Below, piece after piece: positions 1-15,500 of a stretch of DNA of 64,000 bases. Position 1 is the stretch's first letter. Each line of letters begins with the position of its first letter. Source of the DNA: Solen grandis (Eukaryota; Mollusca; Bivalvia; Adapedonta; Solenidae); contig CM037795.1 in the NCBI GenBank assembly GCA_021229015.1, positions 17,484,933 through 17,548,932 on the forward strand, in the 5' to 3' direction. The position numbers and the translations under genes are program-made. The notes under the pieces are model-generated. The model saw nothing but the letters and a program-made list of their open reading frames with translations. It did no database searches and was not told the origin of the DNA.

Positions 1-119
1 TTCACCTTTCCTGGCCACAGTGTCGCTCACTGACCCCCCAAATACCCTCGTCTACACAGTCTCAGCCATGGATCCAGATGCTGGCGCCACCTTGTCATTG
101 GAGTTCAATTTCAACACTG
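1..119 (+). CDS. CadN: Cadherin exon 1 of window (5' partial)
   Basis: Frame starts at base 2 and reads SPFLATVSLTDPPNTLVY, ending in a DPDAG calcium-site motif and a phase-1 donor (g|gtatga). The 5' boundary is uncertain: bases 1-20 look like a pyrimidine-rich acceptor ending in ag, so the true exon could begin at base 21, or coding may continue before the window. Confidence 0.75.
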
Positions 120-3100
120 GTATGAGTATTAACATGCTATTTTAAATATAGATCTACATACTCATTTTCTCTTGAGCTGAGCTTGTGTTCCCTTGTAATA
201 GAGATAGAGCGGGTTTGTGTCTATCTGAACACTTAAGGACAGATGTTGACCTAAATGCCAAATATTGACTTATAGTGTTGTTGGTTATATCAAAAGTCTC
301 GTGTTCATTTAATTAACAGCTGATAATCTGAACAACTGTCCATATACTATCAATACAAACATAGTAGGATACTGGAGACACATCGTGGAGGCTATTTATG
401 AACACATTGGGTATTTTTGAACACCATACAGGGTAAATCTTTGCCTGAAAAAAAATGCTCAAAATATTATGAGAAATGTTTCACAGCAGTTATTCAAGTC
501 AAGTTTAAACCGGAAGGTAAAAGGGTATGCTCAATTTCTTTTGGGGAAATCCGCGTGAGATAGGAATTGAGTTATTCAAGAAAAGCCTAGTGGTCAAATA
601 TACCCAAACCTGCATTATATGTGTTCAGGTTATCTTGTTTGTATTAAATCTGGCTCCATGTTAATAGATGAAGCTTACTTTTTAAATTTAATTTTCAAGA
701 TGAACAATTTTATGCTCTGATAAAGTTAATCCAGCTTTCATTGAATTATGATCATGGTTCTTAAAATGCTTGAAAAGAATTAGATCAGTGCAGATGCAAG
801 CATCCATTGACTTGCAATCATAGGCTCTGTTGCTCAAAATCTATGGCTTGCATTTACTATGGAATTCCCACGATCATTTGATGGACCATGATCACAATTT
901 AATTTGGATATATAACCTTAATTTTTAATAATGAAAAGGAAGGAAATTTAGACCTAAAATTAACAGAGTTGTAAAATACTGTCTCATGTAAGCTAGGCTG
1001 AACAGAACAACTTGGTTCAATGGTTCATGCACCATTGTACTACAATAGTGAAAAAAAAGTTAAATCTCATAAGATAGAAAGATGACATGATGAAAATGCA
1101 TTGTCTTCTGGCCAGCAACAGCTGAAATCTGCTAACTTTAGACAATTACCCATTATTTTGCAATTTCTTTCAGATCAAACTGCCAGTCAGTACTTCAACC
1201 CAGTCATTGTGCAGAATACTGTGGAAATTCGCACAACTGGATTGGGATTCATAGCTGATCGTGAATTCAGAGTGCAGGTGATAGCCTCTGATTCGGCAGT
1301 ACCAACTCAGAGAATATCAGCTGAAGTTTTGATCAGGGCTGGTACCAGGAATCCACAGTTTTATCTGTCTTCATATACCATTTCGTTCCAGGAGGAAAAT
1401 GCGGTAGAGCAAATGTAAATACAGTATTTCATTATTTAAATAAACAGTCAGAAAACCAATGTCATTAGAAATTAAGAACCTAATGTGAATTTATTTGATA
1501 AAAAAATCCACTCAGCAATCTCCCTCAGCAAGTTTAGATTTTTCTCAGGTTAAAGATGTAAGAAAATGTTTTTTTTCTTATATTAGAATCATGTTGTTGA
1601 TTCTTGAAGTTTTATAATTGCAGTCGGATCTCAATTATTCGAAGTCGTCTGGACTGGCGATTCACTTCAAAGCATCTGTTTGAATAAGCCATTATGGTCA
1701 AATGTAACTGCTTATTTGCATGCTTTAACATTTGTATTTAATGGATTGTTTTAATAGTTTTTATTCGTGTTTTAATTTAACAAAAAATATGGAGTATACC
1801 ATTAAGATAATTCTTAAATAGGTTTTTAACAAATATGCTTTTGTTGTCATCAAAATTACATGTTGGCCATTTTAAGAAGCAAAATGGGGTGGAAGTCATT
1901 TTTGAAGTGAGATAAAACGTGAGACTGTGATAAAATTAGGCCACTTTTATACCCATCCCCTTATAAGGTTGCTTTCTCGATAAAGTACAAGGAGAATATA
2001 AACTTGTTCTTAATTTCTTTATTTTGTGCATGCTTTCATTAATTTGACTGCCAATAAGTTGTTATATGTTTATGTACAAAGACATTACAGCGATCTCCCC
2101 TTCACAGTTTGACAGTTACGTGTGAAAAAAAAATAGCCGAATGGTGCATGGTAAACAGGTTTGGATAAAAGGTGGGAATGCCTGCTAGTGGCCCAATTTT
2201 ACTTTGGATAAAGGGTTATGTTTGAATAAATCAAACAAATAAAGGAAAAATCAGGACCAAAGGTTTTGTTTGGATAAAGGGTAGGCTTTAGATAACACGT
2301 TTGGATAACTGAGATCCGACTATATTTCTAGAATCTTCAATATTTTTGAATGCTGGGATTAAAATAACATCTAAGTGAATGCTGCTTTGCAATAAATTTT
2401 CTTTACAAACTCCATATACTGATTAACCAATATGACACAAAGTCAGTATCAACAGCATAGCCAGCTTGTATTTTTTTAGTAAAGAGAGATGATTTATAGA
2501 AATATTCAAATTAGATTTTGAATTTACACCTATAAGATTCTGATGACATATTTGCTTCATTTCTACATCCACAGCATTACAACCAATACGCCAATACAAG
2601 TTGTCAGTTTCCAGGAAAATTTTGTGAGTTTTACCGTGTTGGACGATCAAGGACAGGAGTCTACGCTGTTTAAGACCAGGCTCCGGACAAATACAAATAA
2701 CCGTGTTCGAAGTTGTGACCTGTATGTCACAAGGACCATGGATTATGAAACTCCACCCCGCACATTCAACTTGAAGATAAGAGCAACTGATCAGTTAGGC
2801 AAGACAACTGAAGTCCCGGTAAGTTTTTATATATATATGGTGCAGCTATAATACATGCTTCATTGGAGGTCAAGGTCTAGATATTGGATTATATGATTTA
2901 ACCCTTTCCCTCATAGAGGACACCATGAAAAGACCTATGCGAACAGCATAAAACCAGATCAGCCTGCGAGTAACTCGCAGGCTGATCAGGTTTTATGCTG
3001 TTCCCTGCTCCTCAGTGGTCTGGAAATAAGGATTTTGTAATTAAATTTGGTAAGGTTTAACTGTGGTTTTCTGCAGATCAGGCTTTATGTGGTACCTATT

Positions 3101-6100
3101 GAGGGCGTCAAAATGAGTATATATGAGGGAAAGGGTTAAATTATGGATAAGTCAGGCAGAGGATGCTATGGCCAAGTGGTTATAGTCACTGAATTACTGT
3201 TAAGGTCTCAAGTCCTGGTAGTTTCTGATTTTCCATTTAAAGCCTTCCAGCAGTAGGTCAGTGGTTATACTCAAGTGTCTGAAATTCTGTCTCTGCAACT
3301 GTAATCTCCTGCACAACAACAGCAACCCTAAGTTAAAATGATTATGTTAAAAAGAATCCAAATAGTTCTTGGAAAAAACTTTGATTTTTCATTTTTTTTA
3401 TATTTTTTTTGTGCATTTTTTGTCATTTTGACACAGTTGTTTTTTTGCATCATCATTCATATACCAGAAATGAATGTGGAAACTATTGGATCATCTTAGT
3501 TATTGTTTAAAGATAAATATTAAACAAAAATTCTTTTTTGATATTCCACAATAGATCACTTTTATCATGTAAATGACAATCAGACAATTTATACACGTAT
3601 CGATGCATTGTCCCACAGGGGGCCCTAAAGGAATATAAGAGACTTTAGAAGAGGGAATTCAGAACATATGGGATTTTTGACAGGCAAGGAGAGAACATCA
3701 CCCAGGAAATAAACATTGCTGTATTAACCCTTTCCCTCATAGAGGACACCATGAAAAGACCTATGCGAACAGCATAAAACCAGATCAGCCTGCGAGTAAC
3801 TCGCAGGCTGATCAGGTTTTATGCTGTTCGCTGCTCCTCAGTGGTCTGGAAATGAGGATTTTGTAATTAAATTTGGTAAGGTTTAACTGTGGTTTTCTGC
3901 AGATCAGGCTTTATGTGGTACCTATTGAGTGCGTCAAAATGAGTCTATATGAGGGAAAGGGTTTAATATCCTGAGAAGATAAAGGTCTGACCATGTACCA
4001 GACTTATGTCAAGCCCTGTAGGAGATTTGTACACCTGCAATACATCTGACCACAGGGACTCCAAAAATTCTTCCTGCATCTTGGGTGGGATTTAAACGAA
4101 ATTGTATTCTTCCTTAAATTAATTGAAGGACTCTGTGATTTCTGAAGACTTTAAGATATAGCTGCTGTGTTAAAATTGTATTTAAGACACTTTCATAATT
4201 TCCAGTATGCCAGTTATTCAGTTAAATTAAAAATGACAGTGTTAACATTTTCTAAAAAAATTTACAGTTATTTAGTGTGTATTGAAAGTAATGATTATTT
4301 ATACTCAAGTGGCCAATTATACTCTTGACAGACTCAGAATGAACAGGGTACATTATTTATACCGTTATCATTTTCATATGATATTGGGGATAATAATTAT
4401 TTGGTGTAATATCGATTAATAATTTCACTGAGAGAACATAAAAAGTGATATTTTCACGAGTGGCGAAGCCACAAGTGAAAATGCATCTTTTTATGTTCAT
4501 GAACGAAATTATATATCGATCTTTCACCAAAACAAACAATTCTTCTTTTTATTTAATGCTTTAAAGGCCAGAAATTAGCTGTTTTATTCACAAAAGACAT
4601 CAAAATTGGCGGGATTACGTCGCATGCTTAATGTTATTTATGACCTCATTTCTTGTTAAACACACAGTTGACGCTCCCATCAGTTTATAACATAGTTCAA
4701 GTTCCTGATAATTTCACTGTTCAAAGGAGTGAAAGTATCAGGATATAATCCACTGTTATTTCTAGATATTCCATCAAAAAGCATTAAATAAAATATGATA
4801 ATCCATGAAGGCTGCATAAGACATAATCGATGTGTTTAACTGGAGTATTTGATGGCAGCCTTTGAAGGAACTATTTCATATCTGTTGTAGTTGATTATAC
4901 AAGTAACAGACCTGAATGAATTTGAGCCAAGATTCACTATTTCAACCTTTATCAACAAGAGCGTATTGGAAACTGTGCCCATAGGAACGTCTGTAATTAC
5001 AGGTATGTATATTTTTGTTTGTTTCTGGATACATAAAAAAATATGCTCTTTTGTATATTATAAATCAGATTATAGAAGGACTAGACATAATAAAGTTAAG
5101 TATGACACAATGTTTGTTCCTGTTGGAGGCATTCTGGTGATATCAAAGCTGTGTTGGAGGTGAGAACTACAGCCAAAGCCCTGTGTTAATTTAAATGGAA
5201 AATATAGATTATAACTTTTTTTTTTTTTTTAAACTTCATGTAATATCTTTATATTAAGTTTACCCGGAAAAGGTTTCCCTAATTTCAAATATTATTTAAT
5301 TTATATCTGTTGAACCTTATTAAATTATTACTTCCATTATGGTGGACCTGTCTAGTTTTTCAACCATTAATTAATCCCTATATTTACTTACTAGTACTGA
5401 TTAAAAAATCATACATGTATTTGTTTTATTAGGCAATCATAGTACCTCATGATGGCTGTGGTAGCTATGGTAACTAAAAAAATAATTAACAATATTTTTC
5501 AGTTACGGCTCTTGACGATGACTATAATACAAAGTTGGAGTTCCGTCTAGACAGTGACACTTTCCGCGTTGAAGCCGCGAGCATTTCCGCAGATGGGACC
5601 CAGACCGCAATAATTTATACAAATAAGTAAGTTACCACATATTTGCAGGGCATCTTCCTTGTCTCATTGTACATTGATATTCTTCTTTAACATTTTTATG
5701 TAACATTTATCACCATGACCTAAAAAACAACAACAACAAAAACTTGTTTCATATAAAAGCATGATACTGTCAGTTTACTTTGACACATGAATGTGATTTA
5801 TCTTCCAATACCTTTTTCATAAGCATATACCTTTTATCTCATGAATATTCATGGCCAAATTGATGTCTTGATGAATATTTAGCAATTGAACTTTAAATGA
5901 TATATGAAACAATGGATTTTTCTTCACCATGGGGGCTGTGAAGAACCTGAGCTATGATATTGTATAACCCTTTCCCTCATATAGACTCATTTTGACGCCC
6001 TCAATAGGTACCACATAAAGCCTGATCTGCAGAAAACCACAGTTAAACCTACCAAATTTAATTACAAAATCCTCATTTCCAGACCATTGAGGAGCAGCGA

Positions 6101-9100
6101 ACAGCATAAAACCTGATCATCCTGCGAGTTACTCGCAGGCTGATCTGGTTTTATGCTGTTCGCATAGGTCTTTTCATGGTGTCCACTATGAGGGAAAGGG
6201 ATAAGCAAACAGAGAAGACCCTGATCAAACAGTTCCTGGAAAGGAGCCGTTTGATATGGATCTGCCTTTTGCCAAAACATCAAAACAATTCGGTATGAGG
6301 TAAATGGGTTATTAATTAGGAATAATCAAGAAGTTATCAATTTCAAATTGATCTCAGCAAGTAGCAGCCATATTGATGCGTTTTACCCATTATTCATTTT
6401 TGGCAACAAAAGTTAAAAAAATGTGCTTTCATTATGAAGAAATAGTGTAAAAAAAAAAATAGCAAAACACAGGAAAGGAAGTCAATATCAAATTGATCTT
6501 AATTCAAGCTTTTACTCTGGTACCAGCTGTCAAAGGCTTGAGCAAGTCACTGTATAAGTCTCATATGCAATGCTTTATTTGTTTTTTCTCAGGACACTTG
6601 ACTATGACAGAATCAGCCCCAAACTGTTTGATTTCTCAGTGTTTGCCATTGACAACGCTGCCCCACCAATCCAGAAGACTGGGGCCGCCACTGTTCGCAT
6701 ATTTGTGAAACCTTATAATGACGAACCACCTGTCTTTCCGTCCAATATTGTCGTTGGCTTGCGATTTGACGAACCTGAAGGGAAAGAGGTTACAGTTGTG
6801 CAGGCTACTGACGCTGATGCTGGTGACGAAGTCACTTATTCATTAGCAGCACGTAAGAGTCTAAGCCTTTTATTCGGTTTTTGCAGTTATGGGATACAAT
6901 GTTATATGAACCATATATTCTTTGGGTACTTGGACAATATTAACAGTGAATGCCAGTAAAGCACTGGAACTGGTAAAAAAAAACTGAGTTCTCAAAACCA
7001 GACCAATCTTTACAGTGAATGCCTAGAATGTACATGTATTTGAACGGGTTAAATTTTTCTCTTTCTTGGTCAGTTTTTGTGTGCAAGTCAATTTGGTTAA
7101 AGTTGTGTATGCAATATACTAGGTTGCATATATCCTAGTTACAAACTTTTCTTATTGATTCAATTCTTCACTAAGGTCTTCATGGGCATTTAACAAACAT
7201 GTAAGATAACTTTTGACCGAATTTAATGCAAATTATGACACGTTTTTGACATAGAAATTTTGGTTAAAGTTTTGCATGCAACATTCTATCATGCTTATAT
7301 TTCAGCAATCAGTCATAGGATTGACTTAAAACTTCATTTAGGTTTTCATTGGCATTAGACCATCAATAACTTTTGACTTAATTCATTGTAGAAAATGGCC
7401 CCTTTTGAACTTAGTGAATTGTTTGCATGCAAGTATATTTGCATGCAATATTCTAGGATGCATACATCTTAGTAACTTACAAAGCTTATTGTTTGATAAT
7501 TTACTAAAGTCTTCATTGGTATTAAACAAACAAGTAAACTATTTTCTTATCAAATTTGATACCAATTATGGCCCTTTTTAGACTAACACAACCTATACTT
7601 ATAAGCGGTGGACTAGTCGAGCGCATGGTCTTACGGATAACTCTGTGTTATCACTTTACTATTTTCATTTTATAATTATAAAGTTATTTATTTTTCTTTC
7701 AGCTTCAGACAAATTTACCATAGATTCACAGACAGGGAGGATAACCTTAAAGAGTATTATAGCATTGAACCAGTCACTAATCACAGATTTCCAGTACAAG
7801 CTGTTAATCAGAGCCAGGGACGATGGTGGGTGTTGCGGAAAGGTCAACCAGTTGAGCTCTACGGGAACTGTCACTATAAATATCTTAACTGACAATAACA
7901 GACCAAGGTTTAAGGATTGCCAGACCTACAAGCCTGAAGTTAATGAAGAACAAGCTGACCTTTTTGTGATGAAAGTAGGTTAAAGTGTATTATACATTAT
8001 ATTCTCTCTTAATTTAGTGAAGTGGGAGCTTTTAAAAAATCACAACCGTAGCTCTGTTCCATGCTCTTTCGTTCCTTTTTACAGAAAGTTCAAAACATTT
8101 AGTAATGGTGTGACAAGGCACTGTAGCAAGGTTATTGTCACCTGATGGCTCTATTTGTGTCCTCTGCTGTAAGCTTGTCACTTGTGTCTATATGACTTGA
8201 AGGGGGAGAGCAAAACAATGCTAAGTGCATATATTTATATACTAGTAAGCACTTAGCCTAGTTTTACTCTCACCCCTCAAATTGTAAGATATTCAATGTC
8301 TGCTTCGTAAGGTCTCTAGATATCTCAGTAGAAAGGGTTGGATTGAACAAATTACATGAACAATTTTTTGTGTCGCCTGCATAGCATGGCAGACACATAG
8401 GGATCACTTTGTCCGTCGTCGTCGTCGTCGTCGGCGTCACACTTTCTTGTCCGGAGCATAACTCGAAAAGTATCACATTGAGGTGGAGTGCAGTGCACAA
8501 GAATGATAACTCTGACTTTCGTATTTTCTGAGTTATTACCCTTAGTTGATTCTGAGATTTTATTTTTGTCCGGACCATAACTCGAAAAGTATTTGAGGTA
8601 TCACCTTGAAACTTAAAACATGGATAGATCACATTGAGGCAGAGTGCAGTGCACAAGAATGATAACCATGAGACTTTCGTATTTTCTGAGTTATTACCCT
8701 TTGTTGATTCTGAGATTTTATTTTTGTCCGGACCATAACTCAAAAAGTATTTGAGGTATCACCTTGAAACTTCATAGATGGAAAGATCTCATGGATTTGT
8801 AGTGCAGTGCATAAGAATGATAACTCTGTTTTATTTTCTGAGTTATTTCCCTTTGTTGATTTTCAGACTTAATTTTTGTCTGGGGCATAACTCGAAACGT
8901 ATTTGAGGTGTTGACTTGAAACTTCATAGATCTCAATGGTCTGAGTGCAGTGCACATGAATGATAACTCTGTTTCTCTTTTTCCTTGAGTTATTGCCCTT
9001 TGTTGATACTCAGACTTCATTTTTGTCTGGAGCATAACATGAAAAGTATTTGAGGTATTACTTTGAAACCTCACAGGTGGAAAGATCTCATGGAGTGCAT

Positions 9101-9487
9101 TGTGCAAGAATGATAACTGTTGTATTTTTGGAGTTATTTCCCTTTGTTTATTTTTTTGGATTTAATTCTTGTGTGGTGCATAACTTGTAAAGTATTTGAA
9201 GTGTTGCCTTAAACATTTATAGTAGATAGATCTCATTGGTCTGAGTGCAGTACACAAGAATGATAACTCAATAATGATAATGATGACTACAAACTTGCAA
9301 CATATATATAATTAACGTCATAAGTGCTTAATGACGTCATAATTTTTCTTACAGTTAATGTTTTGAATTCATAGTCATTCTGACACTCCTCTGATGAAGA
9401 CTGTATAGTCGAAAGTGCTCGGGAAAATTATTACATATTGCACTATTTGAATATTTTATTCCCCCCCCCCCTCAAAAAAATTTTTTT

Positions 9488-9528
<41 letters not shown>

Positions 9529-12500
9529 TTTGGTGTTATTTTGTACCTCACAAAATAGATTATGCTTTATCAATAATTTGTCAAAAGATCGATTTTCTAG
9601 TCAATTCTTTCATCAAACATGCTTAAATGCAGGCGACACAAGTGTTCCGAGGAACACCCACATCTAGTTTATGCGGCTGGAATCTAAATGATAATGTTTC
9701 ACTGGTTTCAGGTGGTAGCAACAGATGAAGATTTTGGACAAAATGGGCAGGTGGTCTACTCCATTCGGGAAACTGATTCTCAGTTTAGGATCCACGCCGA
9801 AACTGGTGATATTTACACTAAAGTGCCAATAAATCGCGAGAGCTTGAAGAGTACTACAACCATTCCGGTCAATGTGATTGCAACAGATGGGGGAAATCTT
9901 CAAGCGACTTGTTCACTTCTTATCGTGATTAAAGATATCAATGATAACAAACCGGTGTTTTCTGAATCTGCTTACTATAAACCACTTCTGAATAATCAAC
10001 AAGTGGGAAGTGTGGCCTTGAGAGTCCAAGCCAGTGATGCTGATGTTGGGGAGAATGCTCAGCTGAAGTATTATTTGACATCCAATCCAAATGGTACTTT
10101 TAGCATCCAAGAATTCAGTGGCGTCATCTTAGTTAACAAAACTTTGCCTTCTGAGGTGGTAAGTCACTTATTTTTCAGCAATCTGGTGCCCTTTCAACTA
10201 ACTCTCATAATTATGACACATTTTCTTGATGCCTGTACCATGACAAGAACTTTCTTAGTTTTGCAACTGCACTTAGTCTCACTGATAAATACGCTCTTTC
10301 ATTTATGAAATGATTTTGATATTTTGATTATTTATGCCCCAGCAACTATAGACCGGTGGCATATTGTTTTTGGTCTGTAAGTCTGTTTATCTGTCTGTTT
10401 ATCACAAAACATTAACTTTGACCATAACACAGAAGTCCTTCCACCTACAGCCTCCAAATTTCACGCTGGTGGGGGGGCAAAGCATTCATTCAAACGTAGC
10501 TTGTTCCCCTGATCAAGACATCCTTCGCTAAAGCCATGAACCATGGTCCCAGTCTAGATCACAATTTAAGTTATTAGTTCCCTACCGGTGGGGACTATAT
10601 GTTGACCCTCCGTCTGTCTGTCCGGATATCTGGATCCCTTGATAACTTAAAAACTGTTAAAGCTAATATTATGAAACTTGGGGTATGAATAGATGGCAGT
10701 ATGGAGATTTTGCATGTCACTTTGTTTTTTTCCTCAGACCAAATTCTTGTCCCTATGGTGATGGAAAAATTATGCACCTCACTGGTAGGGGACTCTTGTG
10801 TTGTGTGCAACACCATTTACATGTTTCAAAATGGTTTTTATCATATGACATTGTACTCAAACAGCTGTTTCCAGTTTCGTATAGCCATCACATATTTTCT
10901 GATATTTAACATGTTACATATAACTTTTAGGCCGAATTACATCACTCCAGGTCACGTCCGTGTATTCTATATTTATGCACAGTGTGTTGAACTCGAACAG
11001 CGGGATTAAATGTGTTTGATTCATTATTCATATGATGTTGAAAATGTATGAGAAACGCACATGTTAAATCATTATTTTCAGTTGTTATTTGAAACTATTT
11101 TCTTGGTTTTAAATTACAAAAGTAATTTGTTCACAGTCTGTTCATTCATTTGTTTGTTTGTTGTTATAATTGCCATTTACTGTCACTATAGGTCATATGA
11201 TAAAAAGAATCTGACATGAATTGTCATTTCATATCAAATTTTACTAAACTGGTTCATGAAAATGTTATTAAGCTCACCAGAGGCTTGCTTAATAGGCATT
11301 TTCATGAACTTGTTTAGTAAAATTTGATATGAAATAACAATTCATGTCAGATCCTGTATATATATCTAGTAATATATTGCACATGTATACGAAACAGAAA
11401 ATTATGAACACTTTTGAGTCCATATTTTGGTCACATTATTCTGAGATAGCATTAAAATGAAGGAATGCACTGTATCCATAGAAGGTGCACTATATCCATG
11501 GAGAGTACACTGTATCCATGGAAACTGCACTGTATCCATAGGGCCTTTTTACCCTTCTTTACTGTAGCTGGTTAAGGGCTGCTTCCCCAAGCCAAATAAC
11601 CACCTTTTTGCCCCAAAATAGCCTCCAAATTCCCCACCCTGAAATAGAATTCCCCATCAAATTGAGGGGAGGGGGGAACTGCTTATTGAGAAACCTACAG
11701 AACAATAAATATGAAGCTAATTAAACTCTATTTGTTTTACTATATTGATTCTTAAACAAAATATTTGTATAGGAATAGTAATATGTCACATCTTTGTGTT
11801 TAGTATGCAGAGACCAATTTATGCTTATATTTATGAATATGGTAAAAAAATATCCCTTAATAAATTGTGAAATTCGCTTGTTTTTTCTCCATAAAAAGGG
11901 CTAGGGTGCCTTCCCAAAAACAGGAAAAAAGGCCCTGATCTATGGAGAGTACATTGTATACAGTTTTCTTTGTCTCAAAACCTTAAAGTGAAAAATGGCA
12001 TTTCCTAATGGTTCATCTCACTTGTTACTTTTATGTTATTGTTGCAGAACAAAAATTTGTCACTGACTGTAACAGCAGAAGATAGTGGCGATCCAAAGTT
12101 GAACTCCTCCGTCAGTGTGACCTTCAGACTCATTGAAGATTCAGGTCTACAACCTCCTGAGTGGCTAGGCGGAGATTCTACTTATGAGTTGGACTTACCA
12201 GAAACCTTTCCTACTGGACTAACAATCCGCAACTTCACAGCAGTGTCAAAGAAAACACTCAAGGCTCTAAGTTTTGGTTTGGCACCCTTTTCAGAGGGTT
12301 TGGACATATTTAGTGTTGTCAAAGAGGATACTGCTGATGGCTCTCAGGTGGTGTCATTGAGAAATGATCCAGGAGGTTTGAATCTAATCAATGAGAAGCA
12401 GACGACAATGACCATCACTCTCCGAGTAACAGTAAGTATTACAGAGTAATTTGTTCTCAATACTGTACCCTTCATTTAATTTTAACCCGTTCCTTTCATA

Positions 12501-15500
12501 TAGAGGGCTCAGCGCAAAATGGTCGTAACTTGTTCTTTAATACATATAAGTTACGACTGTTTTGCGCTGAGCCATCGAATTTTAATTTATTATTAGACTT
12601 GTTTTGATGCTTTACCCAACACAGCAGAACCAGATCAGACAACTCCTATAGGAACTGTCTGATCAGGGTCTCCTCTGTTGGCTCATGCAATATTGTGGCT
12701 TAGATTCTACAAGTCTGCAGTGCAGTGAAAAAAGATCCAATCCTTTGTTTCAATTATCATTCAAAGTTCAGGAAATATTGCATGAATATTCACACTGTTA
12801 AGGGTTTTAACTTTTTTTCTTAATTGAGAAAAAAGTTTTTACACACAGGGAGATCATGAAAAATTCCAGCGAATATGGTCAAGGTCACCTTGGTTGAATA
12901 CTTTAATTAGCCCACCTGTAGTTCAAGTTTGTTTGCAAAGTAGAATGATCATGCTTATATCTAAAAATAACAATGAATAGTATTGTCACACTTAGGGTGT
13001 GTAAGGGTACTAGACATTCAAGTTAGATAACTCTTTCCTGAACTTACAGCAAATTTTGGTTCCTTTTTATTATTACATGTATTTATGATTATAGATTAGC
13101 ATGCAAAAAGATTTCAAATTTTTATCAAAAGATTTTTTTCTTTAGGACATTGAAAATATGTACACGGACAGACCAATAACAATTAATATTGAGGACACCA
13201 ATGACAACAGTCCAATCTTCCTTGGGACAAACAAAGAGACTGGCTGGTTGGAAATGACTATTCTGGAAAATTCTCCAGTTGGTACAGTAGTTGGAGATAT
13301 TCAGGCAACAGATGAGGACAGAACTTCCCCAAATAATGAGGTATGTATATCTTATTTACATTTGTTTTAATCATTATACTTGTATATTGTTTTGGAGTTT
13401 ATTGCCAAAATGGTATTCTAGTCAAAAAAGTAATGTCCAGTGAATAAGGATGAAGAACTCAGGTGCAGAGAGAACCAGTGATTTACTTTCAGCTCCTCAC
13501 ATGAACAGTTACAAGTGATCAGGACAGGCCTCAAACCAAGTAGGTGTGCAGGTCTGGCAACTATTGCAGTAGAAGGTAAAGTAACTGTGCTTTTAGACAC
13601 ACAAAATGATAGGGACTCTCAATATGCAGGGGTACAAAGAAAAGGAAAAACAAAAATTGTACCCCCAGTTTCTATACACATTGGGAATCATTAGAATCGA
13701 CCAATTTTTATATACATGTACATATATATTACGAGAATTCGTTCTATTCAGACTTCATTAAAACATAAGACCACTTTCCTTATATAAAAAAAAGAGAAAT
13801 CATTATGTTTTTTGTATTATGTGCATAGCAGTTCTAAATGATCATATTCCTTTATTTACAGATTAATATCTACCAAATAACAGACCCAGATAATAATTTT
13901 GCTATAAATAATAAAACTGGGCAGCTTACATCTCTAAAGGTGTTTGATCGCGAGGGCAGTACTTCTGTCTATTCGGTTATCGTGAGTGCCACAGATGCAG
14001 CCCCTTCCTCCATCGTGTCTGGAAAAAATAATACAGGTGAATATTTGCCTTACCTTTTACCTCATGAATGTTCATGTACAAATTTAGGACCTGAGTAGTA
14101 TTAATTAACTGAACTTAAAAATGGTATATGAAACAATATACAGTTGAACGTTGGTGACTGGAACACTGAAAACTGGAACACCATACTTTACTCAAACACA
14201 TTTCATAGTCTCAGCAAAACTGTTCTTTTATTGTGAGATGTGTCGAACACTAATGGCCGGAACTCTCAAGCTAAATTAATGTCCCCTGATTATAAGGGCT
14301 ACATATTTTACACCTATTGGTTGAACACCCTACATGTGATGTTTGCTGGTGCATTTAATTGCAACCTGCAGTGCAGCATGTTTTTCACACATTGTGAAAT
14401 TTGGCATTATTGCTGATGTTAGGATAAGAAAAACAACAAAATACAATTATCTTCTTTAATTGATCAATTCTAAGAGACGGCCTAATAATAAATTGTATCT
14501 TTTAAATACATGTATGCTAATCATTATAACCACAGTTAAGTGGAACCACGAATGACTAGAATAAATTGCCATTGCCTCAGCCTGTTCGAGTCACCGAGGT
14601 TCAACTGTGTTTTTCTTTGCTGTGCAAACTGTATATCTGAGCTACAATATTGTTTAAGCAAAGAGAAGAAACCCTTATCCTTCTTCTAGCTATCTAATCT
14701 TGGTCTGCTCTGTTTATCAAAATATAAAAACAGCTTTTTTAGGGAAAGGGTTAATACTACTTCAATATGTTTCATGAAAAGCAGCATATGATATTTTTGA
14801 TGTTCTTAAAGATTAAACTATAGAACTATAGATTTTTATATAGTTTTAATCTATTTTGGAGTATAATCTACATAAATAGTATGAGATCAGAAGACATCTA
14901 CCCCTCCCCCCCCCTCTTTACATTTATCTGTGCTCAAAGGCTGTAACCATTACCTGGTGTTTAGGGTTTTGACTAAAAGTGCTCTCTGTGCTTATGTTTT
15001 ATAGGCAGAGTGACCGTGAAAATCACCATCAAGGATGTGAATGACAACAAACCAGTCTTCAAACAGAATTACACTTTTGAAGTAAGGGAGAATCAACTAT
15101 TGGGCGCAGTTATTGCTAAGGTAGAAGCTGAGGATGTTGACACAGGTAAGCTCCCTGAGTCCCAGAATGGCCCAATTTGCAAATCCTGATTTTGTAATTT
15201 GTTTAATTAACTCAAGATGAACTGTCACATAATTATAAAGTGTCAAATATAGTGCAGCAGTATGTATGATATGGTAGTAGTAGGAAACCGGAGAGCCCGG
15301 AGAAAACCCACATGTTTGGACGGGCGACCACTGTACCTTCTCACTGTATAGTAATAATCTGTTTTGAGAATGTTCTCTCATAATCTCTGTGTTTGATTTT
15401 TCAGACTCTGTCTTGACATACCTGTTTAGTGAGTCTAACCCATTGTTCCGGATTAACAGTCAAACTGGCGAAATATCTGTGGCTGGTACCTTAGATTATG

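Larger units (their letters stand above)
10816..12047. other. Second part of cadherin intron 8
   Basis: Holds the 54-bp-arm foldback (11211-11350) and the roughly 21-bp tandem repeat. The rest is AT-rich with no coding signal. Confidence 0.6.

Noticed and set aside
8270..9107. Minus-strand open frames of 157 and 111 codons
   Set aside because: They lie within the roughly 150-bp tandem units of the H1 element and repeat the same residues; no domain.
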